NCBI GenBank assembly: GCA_020881915.1
Contig: JAJFPB010000004.1
Location: 2,728,001-2,792,000 of the forward strand
Reading direction: 5' to 3'
From: Paramyrothecium sp. XJ0827
Taxonomy: Eukaryota; Ascomycota; Sordariomycetes; Hypocreales; Stachybotryaceae
Length of the DNA stretch: 64,000 nt
The stretch's first letter is position 1. Each line of letters begins with the position of its first letter. Under the pieces are notes generated by a model that was not told the origin of the DNA, searched no databases, and was given only the letters and a program-made list of their open reading frames with translations. The position numbers and the translations under genes are program-made. Of the stretch, positions 1 to 9,949 are shown one piece after another.

Positions 1-863
1 GTTGCCTTTTTATTCCTGCACACAACGGAGATTTCACCAACTGCGGACTCAAATTCGCCACTGCAAAAGCATCGACATCTAATATCATCTGGATTTCGCA
101 TTTTCGGAGAGCCGGCGCCACTTGCACCGCTTTGGCTCTATATAGACAAAGATGAAGGCGAGCTGAAGAAGCGCAGTTATACCCATCATGCGGTAAGGTT
201 ACGGAGAAAACGAATTTTTTTCTTGGAGAATAGACCTTCTGGGGCCTCGTCAGTGGCGGTGTAGCTTTGCCAGATATACCTATAGACGAAGAAAGCAAGC
301 TTCTGTCGTGCATGGGCGCCTCCTGCAGCAGTGTCGAGATGGATCAGGTTTCTTTTCGTGTCCAGGAAATGATTGATTCAGCATTGAAATCCAGCTAAAA
401 CCCCGTCGCGGGATCAGAGCTTCCCCTGCAGCCGGATACGGCGCACCCTGGGGCAACAAAAGGTAAAGATAGGTTTAAGGATCCGGCGATCGGAACGGCC
501 CCCCCTCGCATCCCATCCAACCCCACCGGGATATTCCCCATCCAGCCAACCATCATCATACTTGTGTGTTGACAATCCCCGGTGCTGGAGATTCCTGACC
601 TCCTAAGACACAAGCTCTTCCCCCGGAAAATAGAACAATTTATACTTTCAAGGTAGGCACCTTAAGCTCGAGCCTTTTCGTCCTCCGTCCAAAGACAAAG
701 CGGAGCACCCCTCGGCCTAATCCAATCTAATCCGGGTGCTGGCCCCTCGGCTCTGGCAACCCAGCATCCCCGATCACCCTCCAGTGCTGCTCCAGTCCAG
801 TCAAGCACGTACCACAGTATTACAGCCCCGCTTTGCGGAGGTAGTGAGACAGTGCTTCCAACG
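1..863. other. Gene-free leading stretch
   Basis: No reading frame here resembles a conserved protein. A minus-strand frame at 662-1117 lies antisense to the first exon of the aldolase gene and has no coding character. The last part presumably holds the promoter and 5' leader of the aldolase gene. Nothing else is supported. Confidence 0.5.
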
Positions 864-1995
864 ATGAACATTCTTAGTAGAGCATCACCGTCTCGTCGCA
901 TCCTCACACTCGCTTCACGATACACCGTAGCGCCTGGCAGTGTGTCTGGATCTAGAAGACTTGCCGCGATGGAGGCTTCCAACAAACTCAAGACCGCCTT
1001 CAAGGAGGGCAGAACGTCTTTGGGCATGTGGCAGATGATTCCGGGGGCCAATGTTTCCAGGATCCTAGCACGGACGGGAGTGGATTGGGTCTTGGTGGAC
1101 TGTGAGCATGGCAACATTGACGGTATGCGGTCCGATAGGAGGATAGGATCTGCTTGTTGAAACTAACGTGGTATAGACGGAGCAATGCACGAAGCCGTGC
1201 CTGCGATAGCAGCGCTGGGAGTCTCGCCACTTGTGAGATTACCAGACATGCAACCATGGATGATAAAGCGTAAGCAACTCATTCTCGAACGCACCGCGCT
1301 TTCTCGCAGCTGACCATGGCACAGGAGCTCTTGACAGCGGAGCACACGGAGTAAGAATCCCACATCATAAAAACGAGATCAATCATCTTGGACTCATCTT
1401 GGACTTAGATCTTAGTACCTCTGTTGCGAACTGTGGATGAGGCCAAGCAGCTTGTACAGGCCGCCAAGTTCCCTCCCAGAGGACAACGAGGCTTCGGCTC
1501 ACCGCTTGCCATGGAGCGGTTCAACCCTGTTCCCACCTTCACCGAGTACCTGCAGCAGGCCAACGACGCCTTGCTGACAATGGTGCAAATCGAAACTCGG
1601 GAAGCCCTTGAGGCTGTGGATGAGATTGCCGCCGTCGATGGAATTGATGTACTCTTCATTGGGCCATTTGATCTAGGTAAGGCACAACGTCCCTGGCGCG
1701 ACGGTCATGGCCAGTCTGACTATTTCTAGGAAACAACATCGGACACCCCATCTTGAATGGAGTGGTAGCGCCGGAGCTCAAAGAAGCTCTCAAGAAGATC
1801 CTTACGGCTGCGCGCAAGGCTGGCAAGAAGTGCGGCATCTACGCCAGCAGCGGCGAACAGGCAAGGCAGTTCAAGGAACAGGGATTCGACATGATGAATG
1901 TCGCGACGGACCACACCATCCTCGAGTACGTTGTAACCGAACAGCTAAACATTGCGCAAGGGGGCGCGCAGGCTTCGAAGAGTGGGTCATACTAG
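864..1995 (+). CDS. HpcH/HpaI aldolase family protein
   Basis: Predicted class II pyruvate aldolase (2-keto-3-deoxy acid aldolase fold), which reversibly cleaves hydroxy-keto acids to pyruvate and an aldehyde. Five exons fit: 864-1122, 1177-1269, 1325-1350 (26-nt microexon), 1409-1676 and 1730-1995, giving 303 residues. Visible family signatures are DCEHGNIDD near residue 85, whose His is the expected general base, VQIETREALE, whose Glu is expected to bind the divalent metal, and FIGPFDLG, whose Asp is the second metal ligand. The ATG at 864 adds about 35 residues rich in Ser and Arg before MEASNKLK, which could be a mitochondrial presequence. The in-frame ATG at 969 would give a cytosolic form. 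The true substrate cannot be read from sequence. A HpcH/HpaI domain is also found in citrate lyase beta relatives, but the motif set favours the aldolase branch. Confidence 0.88.
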
Positions 1996-2016
1996 AAAGG
2001 GGGCGCCCGGAATCAA

Positions 2017-2406
2017 TTACTTCTTCTCGACTTCGTCCATCTTAGCCTCCACCTGCTCTGGCGTGAAACGGTGCATCAGCTTGATAGCCTTGCCCGCCTT
2101 TGTGACGTCTTCCTCTGCGGCTCCGGCTTTGCTAATGTGGATCTAGGGCCAGGAAATCAGACACTGTGCCTTTCGTGCTGCGGAACAAGCTCTGCGAAGG
2201 GTAAGGCTCACTACGGGGATGTCAAAGTCGTATAGATTCTTCCACGACTCTGAACTAGGTTGCGCCAGGTCCACTTCCTGATAGGCGAACGGCCTCTTGT
2301 CCCAGACGTCAGATAGCACTCCTTTGGCCTGCGAGCAGAGACCGCAGTTGTGGCGAGTGAAGAATGTGATTCGGCATGCTTGAAAGAGACGCTGGGTTGG
2401 GAGCAT
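2017..2406 (-). CDS. Glutaredoxin-like protein (C5orf63/YDR286C type)
   Basis: Small thioredoxin-fold protein of 106 residues from two exons, complement(2212-2406) and complement(2017-2142), joined in frame across a 70-nt intron with a GTGAGC donor. The redox motif CGLC lies at residues 21-24 behind a typical beta strand (RITFFTRHN). The cis-Pro strand DIPVIHI is created exactly by the splice. This matches the DUF836 glutaredoxin-like family that includes human C5orf63 and yeast YDR286C, whose substrates are not established. The start at 2406 is the first ATG giving a full beta strand. It is transcribed divergently from the CHORD gene, with about 390 bp between start codons. Confidence 0.8.
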
Positions 2407-2800
2407 TGTGAAAATGTGGAAGGAAAACAACAAATCAATTATGGCGCCAAGTCAACGAGGAGCAACTGTTTCTGATTTGATATGGCAAGCCAAGTTGTAA
2501 AACTTCTCCTTTGGGCTAATAGAAGGACAAGCTCAACCTGAAATGGCAGGGTTGTTGGCAGAGAGCTCTTTGGAGCTCTTCCCCGCGTCGAAAGCGGCAG
2601 GCGGTGAGTAGGGAGCTCCAAGCTCTGCTACCGTTTGGCGTCATTCCCGGGCCTTGAATTCTAGAAGATCCCACCCCACCAGGACGGTCCCGTTTAGAAA
2701 GACAGTCCGCCTTCTTCGAATTTCTCTTCTCCCTACCGAAGGACCAATCCGCCTGCCGACCTGTCGATCCTACACTAGCGTGCGATTCTTTACGAACAAC
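2407..2800. other. Divergent intergenic region, glutaredoxin/CHORD
   Basis: The start codons of the glutaredoxin-like gene and the CHORD gene face away from each other across this 394-bp stretch, so it must hold both promoters and leaders. I see no clear TATA box or known operator. Confidence 0.5.
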
Positions 2801-3887
2801 ATGGCTCAGAAATGCGTGCATCAGGGCTGTGGAAAGCAATTCTCGGATCCTAGCGAGAAGTGCGAGTATCACCCCGGCCCCCCAGTCTTCCATGAGGGGC
2901 AGAAAGGTGAGGGACAGGTCCCGACCGACCATATCGCCAATGCAATGGTAGTCTAACTGATCCAAGGATGGAAATGCTGCAAGCCTCGTGTCTTGACCTT
3001 TGACGAGTTCATGACCATCCCGCCCTGCACGACTGGCGTGCATTCTACCACAGACAAGCCCCCTCAGGTTGAGGAAAACACACGGCAAGACAACGCTGCA
3101 CTTTCCCAGAAGATCAACGCACTCAACGCTTCGGTGCCGACCCGAGCGCCTATCCAGACTGCGCAGCATGCACCGACTCCGCCGCCTCCGCCTCCGGAGT
3201 CCGAGAATGACGACCCCAGCCTTGAAATACCGGATGGTGCCGACTGCCGGCGAAGGGCGTGCGGCGCAAAGTACAAGAAAGGCAGCGCGAGAGAGGGCGA
3301 GCAGTGCGTGCACCACCCCGGCGTACCTATTTTCCACGAGGGCAGCAAGGGCTACTCATGCTGTAAGAGGAGGGTCTTGGAATTTGATCAATTCATGAAG
3401 ATTGAAGGGTGCAAGACGAAGGACAAGCATCTGTTCATCGGCAGTGGAAAAAAGGACGATAAATCGAAGTCGAGTGGGGAGGAACTTCTCTCTTCGGTTA
3501 GGTGCGAACAAAACGGCCCCCCAGCTTCAGCCGCATCCCGTCACACTAACTGGCTCCCTTTGCAGGCATGACTTCTACCAAACCAGCGCAAACGTTATTG
3601 CGTCGTTTTTCCTCAAAAAGATTGTCAAGGAGACGGCCAAGGTCGAGTTCCAGGCCAAGCAACTCATTCTCGACCTTGCGACGAGCGATTCGCCGCCGAA
3701 GCGATATGCGGCTGACGTCCCGCTGTTCGGGCAGATCGACACGGAAAAGTCATCCTACAAAGTGCTGGGCACGAAGTTGGAGCTGACGCTGGTCAAGGCG
3801 GACGGAGCGTCTTGGCCGGTCCTTAGGGGGGACGAGGCCTTGACGGGGGAGATTCTGCAGGTAGGCAAGGCAGGAAGGGTTCAATAA
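2801..3887 (+). CDS. CHORD-CS domain co-chaperone (RAR1/CHP-1/melusin family)
   Basis: Hsp90-associated zinc protein. Three exons (2801-2906, 2967-3501, 3566-3887) give 320 residues. Two CHORD zinc modules are visible: residues about 5-63 (CVHQGCGKQF, CEYHPGPPVFHEG, WKCCKPRVLTFDEF) and about 129-190 (CRRRACG, CVHHPGVPIFHEG, YSCCKRRVLEFDQF). They are separated by a Pro-rich linker with a run of six prolines. The C-terminal 100 residues form a CS (p23-like) domain, about 214-305, with VEFQAKQLILDL and LELTLVKADGASWPVL. This order matches animal CHORDC1 and fungal homologues; plant RAR1 lacks CS. In these families the protein bridges Hsp90 to Sgt1-type clients. The start at 2801 follows AACAAC in good context. 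Length and domain order are normal. Confidence 0.95.
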
Positions 3888-5794
3888 GCCGTGTCATAGA
3901 TGAGCCAGAAAATCCATCATTCCGTCAAAGAACTAGGAGAGCGTTGTCAAGGTGTGATCGCAGTGACGGCCATCGACTTTTGGAAGAAGAAGACAAGGTC
4001 ATAATGATGTGATCACCCTAGTATTCACATTCGCAGGTTGAGCACGGGCAACCTCCGGAAGATGCTCAGGGATTTGCGTTTCCAAGCAAGAATTGCTACC
4101 CCCAGAGCTCACCATAAAGAAATGATTTAGCCCTGCCCACAGATGAGATTCGAGGCATGTGTTATGGGGACTTTGTTCGATGATGTCACCGGAAACTCTG
4201 TGGTACGCGTCAAATAGCCTTAAATCTGAGCTTACCTGGACGGCCAAGCCGGCCAAGCTTTCAACGTGTACCCCATACTCTTGGGTGGCTTTTTTTGTTC
4301 TTTTTTTTTTTGGCTTCTTATCAGAGGCTGCCTTATGACCTACGTCAATGACTTGTAGAAACTAACGTGGTCATTTACTCGACGGTCAGAAACAGGTTGG
4401 GGTTTGAAGCCAGAAGCCGGGATTCCAAATATGCGGTGATGGTGTGAGACAGCAATGTACGTTAGGTACTAATTCATCTCACCGTGGATAGAACGAACGA
4501 ATATCTTTCACATATCAGAGGTTTGCCTGTTACGGGCCTTGGATTTCACGAGTCAAGAATACCATAGACCTATCTGGGGATAGCTGAGATGCTTGCCAGG
4601 ATCAAGGGTGTTGTAGATAGTGAGGCGGTCCGTAGGGCCAAGTTCCATAGACGTTTGAATCAGCCTTCAGAGGCCATCATCCGAAAGAAGAGCAGACCAG
4701 ATCATAGTTTCGAACCTTGCCCGGAAAGGGCTACAAAGCATGTATCGGTACGACCAGCCAAGGTGAACGAACTTGACTCGATGTCGGCAAACCCAACGAG
4801 GCCCTCCCATTATCAAAACTGGCGCCAAGCACATCACACCTCCGGGGCAGGACACTAATAACAAGCCACGCTGGGATAAGCTGCAAGGGCAACTGATAAG
4901 CTACCCCCCCGGACGTCGGCCGCAATCCTGGTCGCTGCCGATACCGAGCTGGACCGCCTCGTCCCCGGCAACAAACGAGTAGCGTCACCAAATTCAGGTA
5001 CGTAAAACCTACCCGCATCAGACTGCTCTGGCGCTCCTGACTGGTCGCCCTCCCACGCGCTCGCAGAACTGTCAGGTCTTGGCTTGGGGTTTGCGCCAGA
5101 GAGATACCAAAGGTGGGTACCGAAGAGCAGCGATAGCACTAGGATTATCGCGGGTGGGTCTTTGAGCGTCCCGATAGGCATGTAAGTTAGCTGATGTGTG
5201 TGTGTTGCATGTGCGTGTATGTATGTACCAATACCGTCGTCGCATCATCTCGAGGCGGTGATAGTGATGGACATGCCTAAGATTTGAGTCGGCGAACCAA
5301 CTGCACCCCAGAGTCTCGTGCTACCAGAGCTGGACCTGGCCGATCACACGTGTTCGCCCGACGGGAGGGATGCAGTGCGCAAGGCGTGCCCAGCGTGGCG
5401 TAATAACTGAAGGGCATTGCATGGCATGGCGTGGTGTAGGCACCGATGTCATTGGGGACCCCGTGTGGCTTCATTCACACGCCGCCTGGTGCCGGCCTCA
5501 TTAAAATCCTTATCCTCGCATGCGCCTCGATTGTCCGGGACGTACAGGTAAGGTATCCGTAGTAGCTGCGACAGTGACGACCTGGCCAGCCAGCCTGATA
5601 AAAGCTCCCGCGCCCGAGTGTAACCTGCTTCTTCCACCGTTTCCCCAGCGTCCTCGTCATACTTCCCATCCCGCATCCACAGCTCTCCCAGACATTTTCA
5701 TTCCGCAGCAGCCCACGCACGCGCGCTCTTTGCTGGCCTTGCTCTCTGCGTCCTAGCCATTTCTATTTCCCTCTTTGCGCCTTCCTCGGCAACG
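3888..5794. other. Intergenic region, CHORD to GRGGAGN gene
   Basis: About 1.9 kb with no gene I can support. It holds T-rich runs near 4288-4311 and a TG-rich imperfect tract at 5194-5226. A minus-strand frame at 4855-5181 starts with a hydrophobic segment and is treated as a finding, not as a gene. The last 200 bp are C/T-rich and probably hold the promoter and leader of the next gene. Confidence 0.5.
5194..5226. repeat. TG-rich imperfect microsatellite
   Basis: Alternating TG steps with ATG and CG interruptions. It lies between genes, with no coding role apparent. Confidence 0.6.
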
Positions 5795-6416
5795 ATGGCT
5801 GGCGAAGTTTCCCACGGCCGCGGCGGCGCTGGCAACATCAACCCCGACGAAACCCAGTATGTTGACGGCGAGGTCGTCCGTGCTGGCGTCGAGGGCAGCC
5901 ACGGCGACGGCGCATTCAGCTCTGGACGCGGAGGTAAGTTTGACAAATACTGTCATGCGATGCGATCCTGCGTGTCCTTTTTCCTACATCTAGTGCATTC
6001 GCGGCAACAGTCGTGTTGCGCCAATGGCCATACTCGCCTTCACCACTGCCTCCTCTGCGATGTGCATGCTCGCCCACCCGCCTTGACACGCGCAGATCAC
6101 GACCTTTCCTCATACTTGCCCATGCCACGCACATGTCTATACTGAGCTGCCGCTAACGTGTGCCCCTGTCACAGGAGCCGGCAACATCACTGACGTCGGC
6201 ACTCCCCCCTCCCAGCGCAAGGACCAGGATCTCGTCCCCGATGTCGCCGTCCGCGCAAGCCAGGACACCCAGGACCACCACACCGGCCGTGGAGGTGCGG
6301 GTAATGAGCACGTCGTTAGTGGCAAGAAGGACTCCCACAAATACGACGAGAACGGCACCCCTGTTAGCTTCGCCGACCGACTGAAGGCGAAGCTGTTCGG
6401 TGTCTTCAAGAAGTGA
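5795..6416 (+). CDS. GRGGAGN-repeat protein (DUF3602 family)
   Basis: A 126-residue hydrophilic, Gly/Asp-rich protein of the fungal DUF3602 type, function unknown. Two exons, 5795-5933 and 6175-6416, flank a long 241-nt intron. The motif GRGGAGN occurs three times, at residues about 8-14, 44-50 and 84-90. The intron falls inside the second copy and splits a Gly codon, so correct splicing is confirmed by restoration of the motif. A short amphipathic tail (SFADRLKAKLFGVFKK) ends the protein. No signal peptide or membrane segment is visible. In other fungi such small Gly-rich proteins are often abundant or stress-responsive transcripts; that is family background, not something shown here. It is convergent with the xylanase gene, with 390 bp between stops. 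Confidence 0.85.
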
Positions 6417-6806
6417 GCCTGTCGTTTCGCGCAGCTCAGCGGAAGAAGAAAGACGATCCGTCGCTTGGGATAAGCGAGCAGGCTATCTGGTCCGCTTGTG
6501 GTGGTGGTAATCAGCAATGTTCTCTTCTCGGTCCTCATTTTACGCTTGATCTTCACAGCTCGATGATATCCTGTTCTTTGATTCTATTTTACTGCTATGC
6601 TGAATCTCAAATAGCCGTCTCACCGACGGCCCCGAATTTCATATGACAAAGCATATGGACCATGACTCCAGAATGCAATCTTTGTGAAATGACCGCTAGA
6701 TCTGCTCCTTGCATCAATCTGGCCTTGACGGTGAGCACCGGCCTACCAGCGAAGCCATGCGCACGTCGACCCAGTCGACTTCCGCGCCAAAGGAAACCCT
6801 CTGCCC
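6417..6806. other. Convergent 3' region
   Basis: Stop codons of the GRGGAGN gene and the xylanase face each other here, so this is shared 3' UTR and terminator sequence. No further gene is seen. Confidence 0.5.
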
Positions 6807-7969
6807 CTACTGCAACTTCTGGACGATAGCATCATACGCCGGCTTGGGCGAGAAATTGCCGTCGAACAGGAGAGGGTTCTCGCCTGTCCTCCACGAGTTG
6901 GCGTCGGAAACTCCCCAAATGGTCTTGCCCTTATGTTAGCTCGTTGTTCCAAGTGCTTTGAAATTATTGCTCTTACAATACCAACGCACGACTTCACTTG
7001 CAGGCACGCGTCCACGACCTGCACATAGTCGGTGGTAGGGGCGTTCTTGATATCAAGCTCGGTGATGGCGACCTCCTTGACACCAGTCGAGGCAAGGGCC
7101 TGCAGGGCACCGAGAGTGTTGGCGCCCATGCCGCCGCTGATGTGAGTCTGCGAGCCTGGACTTCAAGTCAGCACATCAACGATGATTGCCGCGAAACGAG
7201 CTGAGGCTCACCAATGCCATCAATAGGCCAGCCCGCAGCAAGCCACTTCTTGACGTGGGCGACCATGCCGTTGGTCACCTTTCCATAGTTGGCACTGTCC
7301 AGATTGTAGTCGTTGATGTAGAGGACGGCATCCGGGTCCGCCTCGCGAGCCGCCTCGAAAGCGATTCGGACAAAGTCTTCGCCCAAGACTCTGGAAAATA
7401 CGGAGTCCCGGAGAGAACCGTCCTCGTTGAAGATTTCATTAACAACATCCTGAAGGACAGGGTTCATTAGTTACAACTTTTGACCAAATGAGTTTTGCCT
7501 CGCCCTTTGCATAATTCAGACTTACCCAAGCACGGATCTGGCCCTTCCAGTGACCCACGATAGTGGACACATGGGTTTGAATGACTTTGGTGAGTGCATC
7601 CTTGTCCGTGATGCCGTTGACCCACGAGGCTAGCTGTGAGTGCCAGACCAGAGTGTGTCCACGGACCGACACACCCGCCTCCTTGGCGAAGTTCAAAAGG
7701 AAGTCCCCTCCGTCGAAATTGAATTGGCCCTGGGAAGGCTCCAAAGAATCCCACTTCATGCTGTTCTCAGGGGTGACCTGGCCAAAGTCTGCCTTGATGA
7801 TGTCGGCAGACTTGCCACTCGTCAGGGTGCCTTGGTCGGCTGCCGTGCCAATGTACAGCTTGCCCTTTGCCTTGAAGAGCTTGTCGATGCTTGCAGATGC
7901 CTGGCGTTCAATGACAGTGGGGGCTGCCAGCACAGCCAGAGGTGCCAGGAAGAGAAGTTCAGGCTTCAT
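6807..7969 (-). CDS. Secreted GH10 endo-1,4-beta-xylanase
   Basis: Hydrolyses internal beta-1,4 bonds of xylan outside the cell. Four exons, complement of 7526-7969, 7212-7449, 6977-7155 and 6807-6923, give 325 residues, a normal size for a fungal GH10 without a carbohydrate-binding module. A signal peptide of about 15-20 residues ([17 protein letters not shown]) starts the protein. GH10 landmarks are visible: GHTLVWHSQ, the acid/base Glu in DVVNE at about residue 153, and the nucleophile Glu in TELD at about residue 260. TIWGVSD and SWR follow near the C-terminus. Fungal xylanases are usually induced by an XlnR/Xyr1 activator and repressed by CreA. A TATA-like box lies about 140 bp upstream of the ATG, but no convincing XlnR site was seen close by. 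No linker or CBM1 is present. Confidence 0.97.
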
Positions 7970-8106
7970 GGTGGACTATGTTGCTCAACGGAAAAGAGGA
8001 AAGGAGAAAGTAGGGAAGCTGCCTTGAAACCAAAAGAGTGATGAGGATGCTGATGACACAAGCTGCCTGTTCTCAGACTCCAGATACGAAGGCAGAATGC
8101 CAAGTC

Positions 8107-8114
8107 CTTTTATA
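8107..8114 (-). promoter_or_regulatory. TATA-like box of the xylanase gene
   Basis: On the minus strand this reads TATAAAAG, about 138 bp upstream of the xylanase start codon, a normal distance for an inducible fungal CAZyme promoter. Assignment rests on sequence and position only. Confidence 0.45.
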
Positions 8115-9904
8115 GATGCTCGATAGAGCTCAACGGGATCTTTGCCGACTCAGGGTGTACACGCAGATCCTCGCCTAAGGCTTGGATGAATGCCAAACAA
8201 CCGCATTGACCCATAAATGCAATCATCCTAGTCCCCAGAAGAATATAAAGGAAACAGCCACTGTGGATGAAACGATGAATCGGGTGACAGGTGCCGAGAA
8301 GATGGCGACAGCCTGGTCCACGCTACCGCACCCAGGATCGACAATCACATTTGGGGAAACGTTTTCTATGTCGTTCAAATGCGCGGCGGAGAAGATGGAT
8401 GAATTGTCTTTGGGTTCGTCTCAGCCTTTCTCATACAGTAGCCGTCTCAACTATAAACGAAAAAATTCGAGGTAAGTGATCCAAGGGCTGTTTGCATCTA
8501 TCCTATAACCGGATCGCTAATAGTGCAGCAGCTCTAGTTGCCGAACTCCAGAGCAAATCAATGGACTGTGAGGCTTACATGGGCCACCCAAGCCCTTGGT
8601 TCTCGACCAACTTGAAAGAGCAGAATTCTCATCACACACCCCAACGAATGCGGTTACTTCGAGATTCTGCGGGTAGATGTCAAGAGAAGTCGTGGGCTTA
8701 GGAGATGGCTCATCTCTGCGTACACGTTCAGCTACTTAATTGTCAATACAGAACAATTATTTACCAAATGTTTCCAATTTGATGCCTCAGCTGGGGCTGG
8801 CATTTAGATGTTCACGACACTGCAGCGGCTCGAGAACCGAAACGTAACGGGTACAGTAACAAGCCGATCGTCTTATGATCCAACTCATAAGGTTTTTTTC
8901 GTCGGTCATCCGGGGCCGTTCCAGTAAACCCTTAGATAATCGTTGGTCAAGCCTTTCATGCATTGCGATTGCTGTTCAAGTAAATCCTTAATAACACATT
9001 CTTTAGCCGGACGCGCCTTTGTCACAAGTGGACTCGTTGTCCGATGATCATCAACCGAAGTCTACGCTGTGATTTGTCGTGGCGTATAGAGGCAGTGGTT
9101 TTAGTCGCAACGGCTGGGCGTGATTCTACTGCAAATGGACCCATACTCACCCGCTCCCCGCAGACTGACTTGAAACCTGCTAGCTTCACCATTTTGTGAG
9201 GATGAATACGTTCATGCTCCATCAATATGAGACTCTGGAGGGCGACATGGGTAAGGATCTAAGAAAAGCCGCTCAATGGCCCCACAGCAGAAGCGCGACC
9301 GCGGCTCGCGCTGACTTTCCAGATCTAGTATAAGAGTCGCATTATCCACGAGCGAAAAGACGTCTACAATCAGCGAGCAATGGCCGAGAGAGAACCAGAG
9401 GGTTTCGATCTGTTCAGTCTTGAGTGCATCGGGTCATCATGTGAGCCGGTGATCGTGAAGGTGCCGGACCGCATGTGGACCCATCGTTGAAGATGACTGG
9501 TCAATGAGCTTAGTTGCTGCATATACCGCGGACAACTAAGCAGCCATTACTTGGTTTCTCATTCGGCCTGTGCATACTTCTTCAGCGCTACAGCCACGGA
9601 TCGCTCGGTTCTGGGGCAATGAGGTTGCAACGATTGCTGTTTTGGGACTGGGACTAACGAGTGAAAACCGCCCTTCTCTCTGCCACTTGCGACAATCTGG
9701 CCATTAGTCGTCAAGGCGTGGACGAGAGACCCGCCCAGCTGCTGAGATGCCCGTGATCTGCGACGGCAAGATTCAGGACTCGTTGTTGGAGTTGTGTTTG
9801 TAATATCAGGCCTACCTTGATTAAGTGAGACATGTCAGCCTAGGAGCGCTGCACTTTGTCGGCTGATTTCGTCCCTGTGCATTTGTTCTGCCTGTTCTGG
9901 CAAT

Positions 9905-9917
9905 CACGTGGCCCAAT
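9905..9917 (+). promoter_or_regulatory. CACGTG E-box followed by CCAAT box
   Basis: A palindromic CACGTG (9905-9910) and a CCAAT pentamer (9913-9917) sit 32-45 bp before the ATG22 start codon. Both match common fungal bHLH and HAP-complex sites. Their closeness to the ATG means they may lie in the leader, so function is only a suggestion. Confidence 0.3.
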
Positions 9918-9949
9918 CGGTACCTGCTTGATGCGCGGCGTGGCGGCTG

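Larger units (their letters stand above)
7970..9949. other. Divergent region, xylanase/ATG22
   Basis: Nearly 2 kb separate the two start codons. Apart from the TATA-like box of the xylanase and an E-box/CCAAT pair just before ATG22, I see no gene and no conserved protein fragment. Short open frames at 8182-8475 and 8492-8701 lack coding character. Confidence 0.5.

Noticed and set aside
2516..3337. 273-codon minus-strand frame
   Set aside because: It lies antisense across exons of the clearly conserved CHORD-CS gene and matches no family; a mirror of codon bias in the real gene.
4700..4735. tRNA B-box-like GGTTCGAAAC on the minus strand
   Set aside because: The flanking bases cannot form a T-arm stem and no matching acceptor stem or anticodon arm is present.
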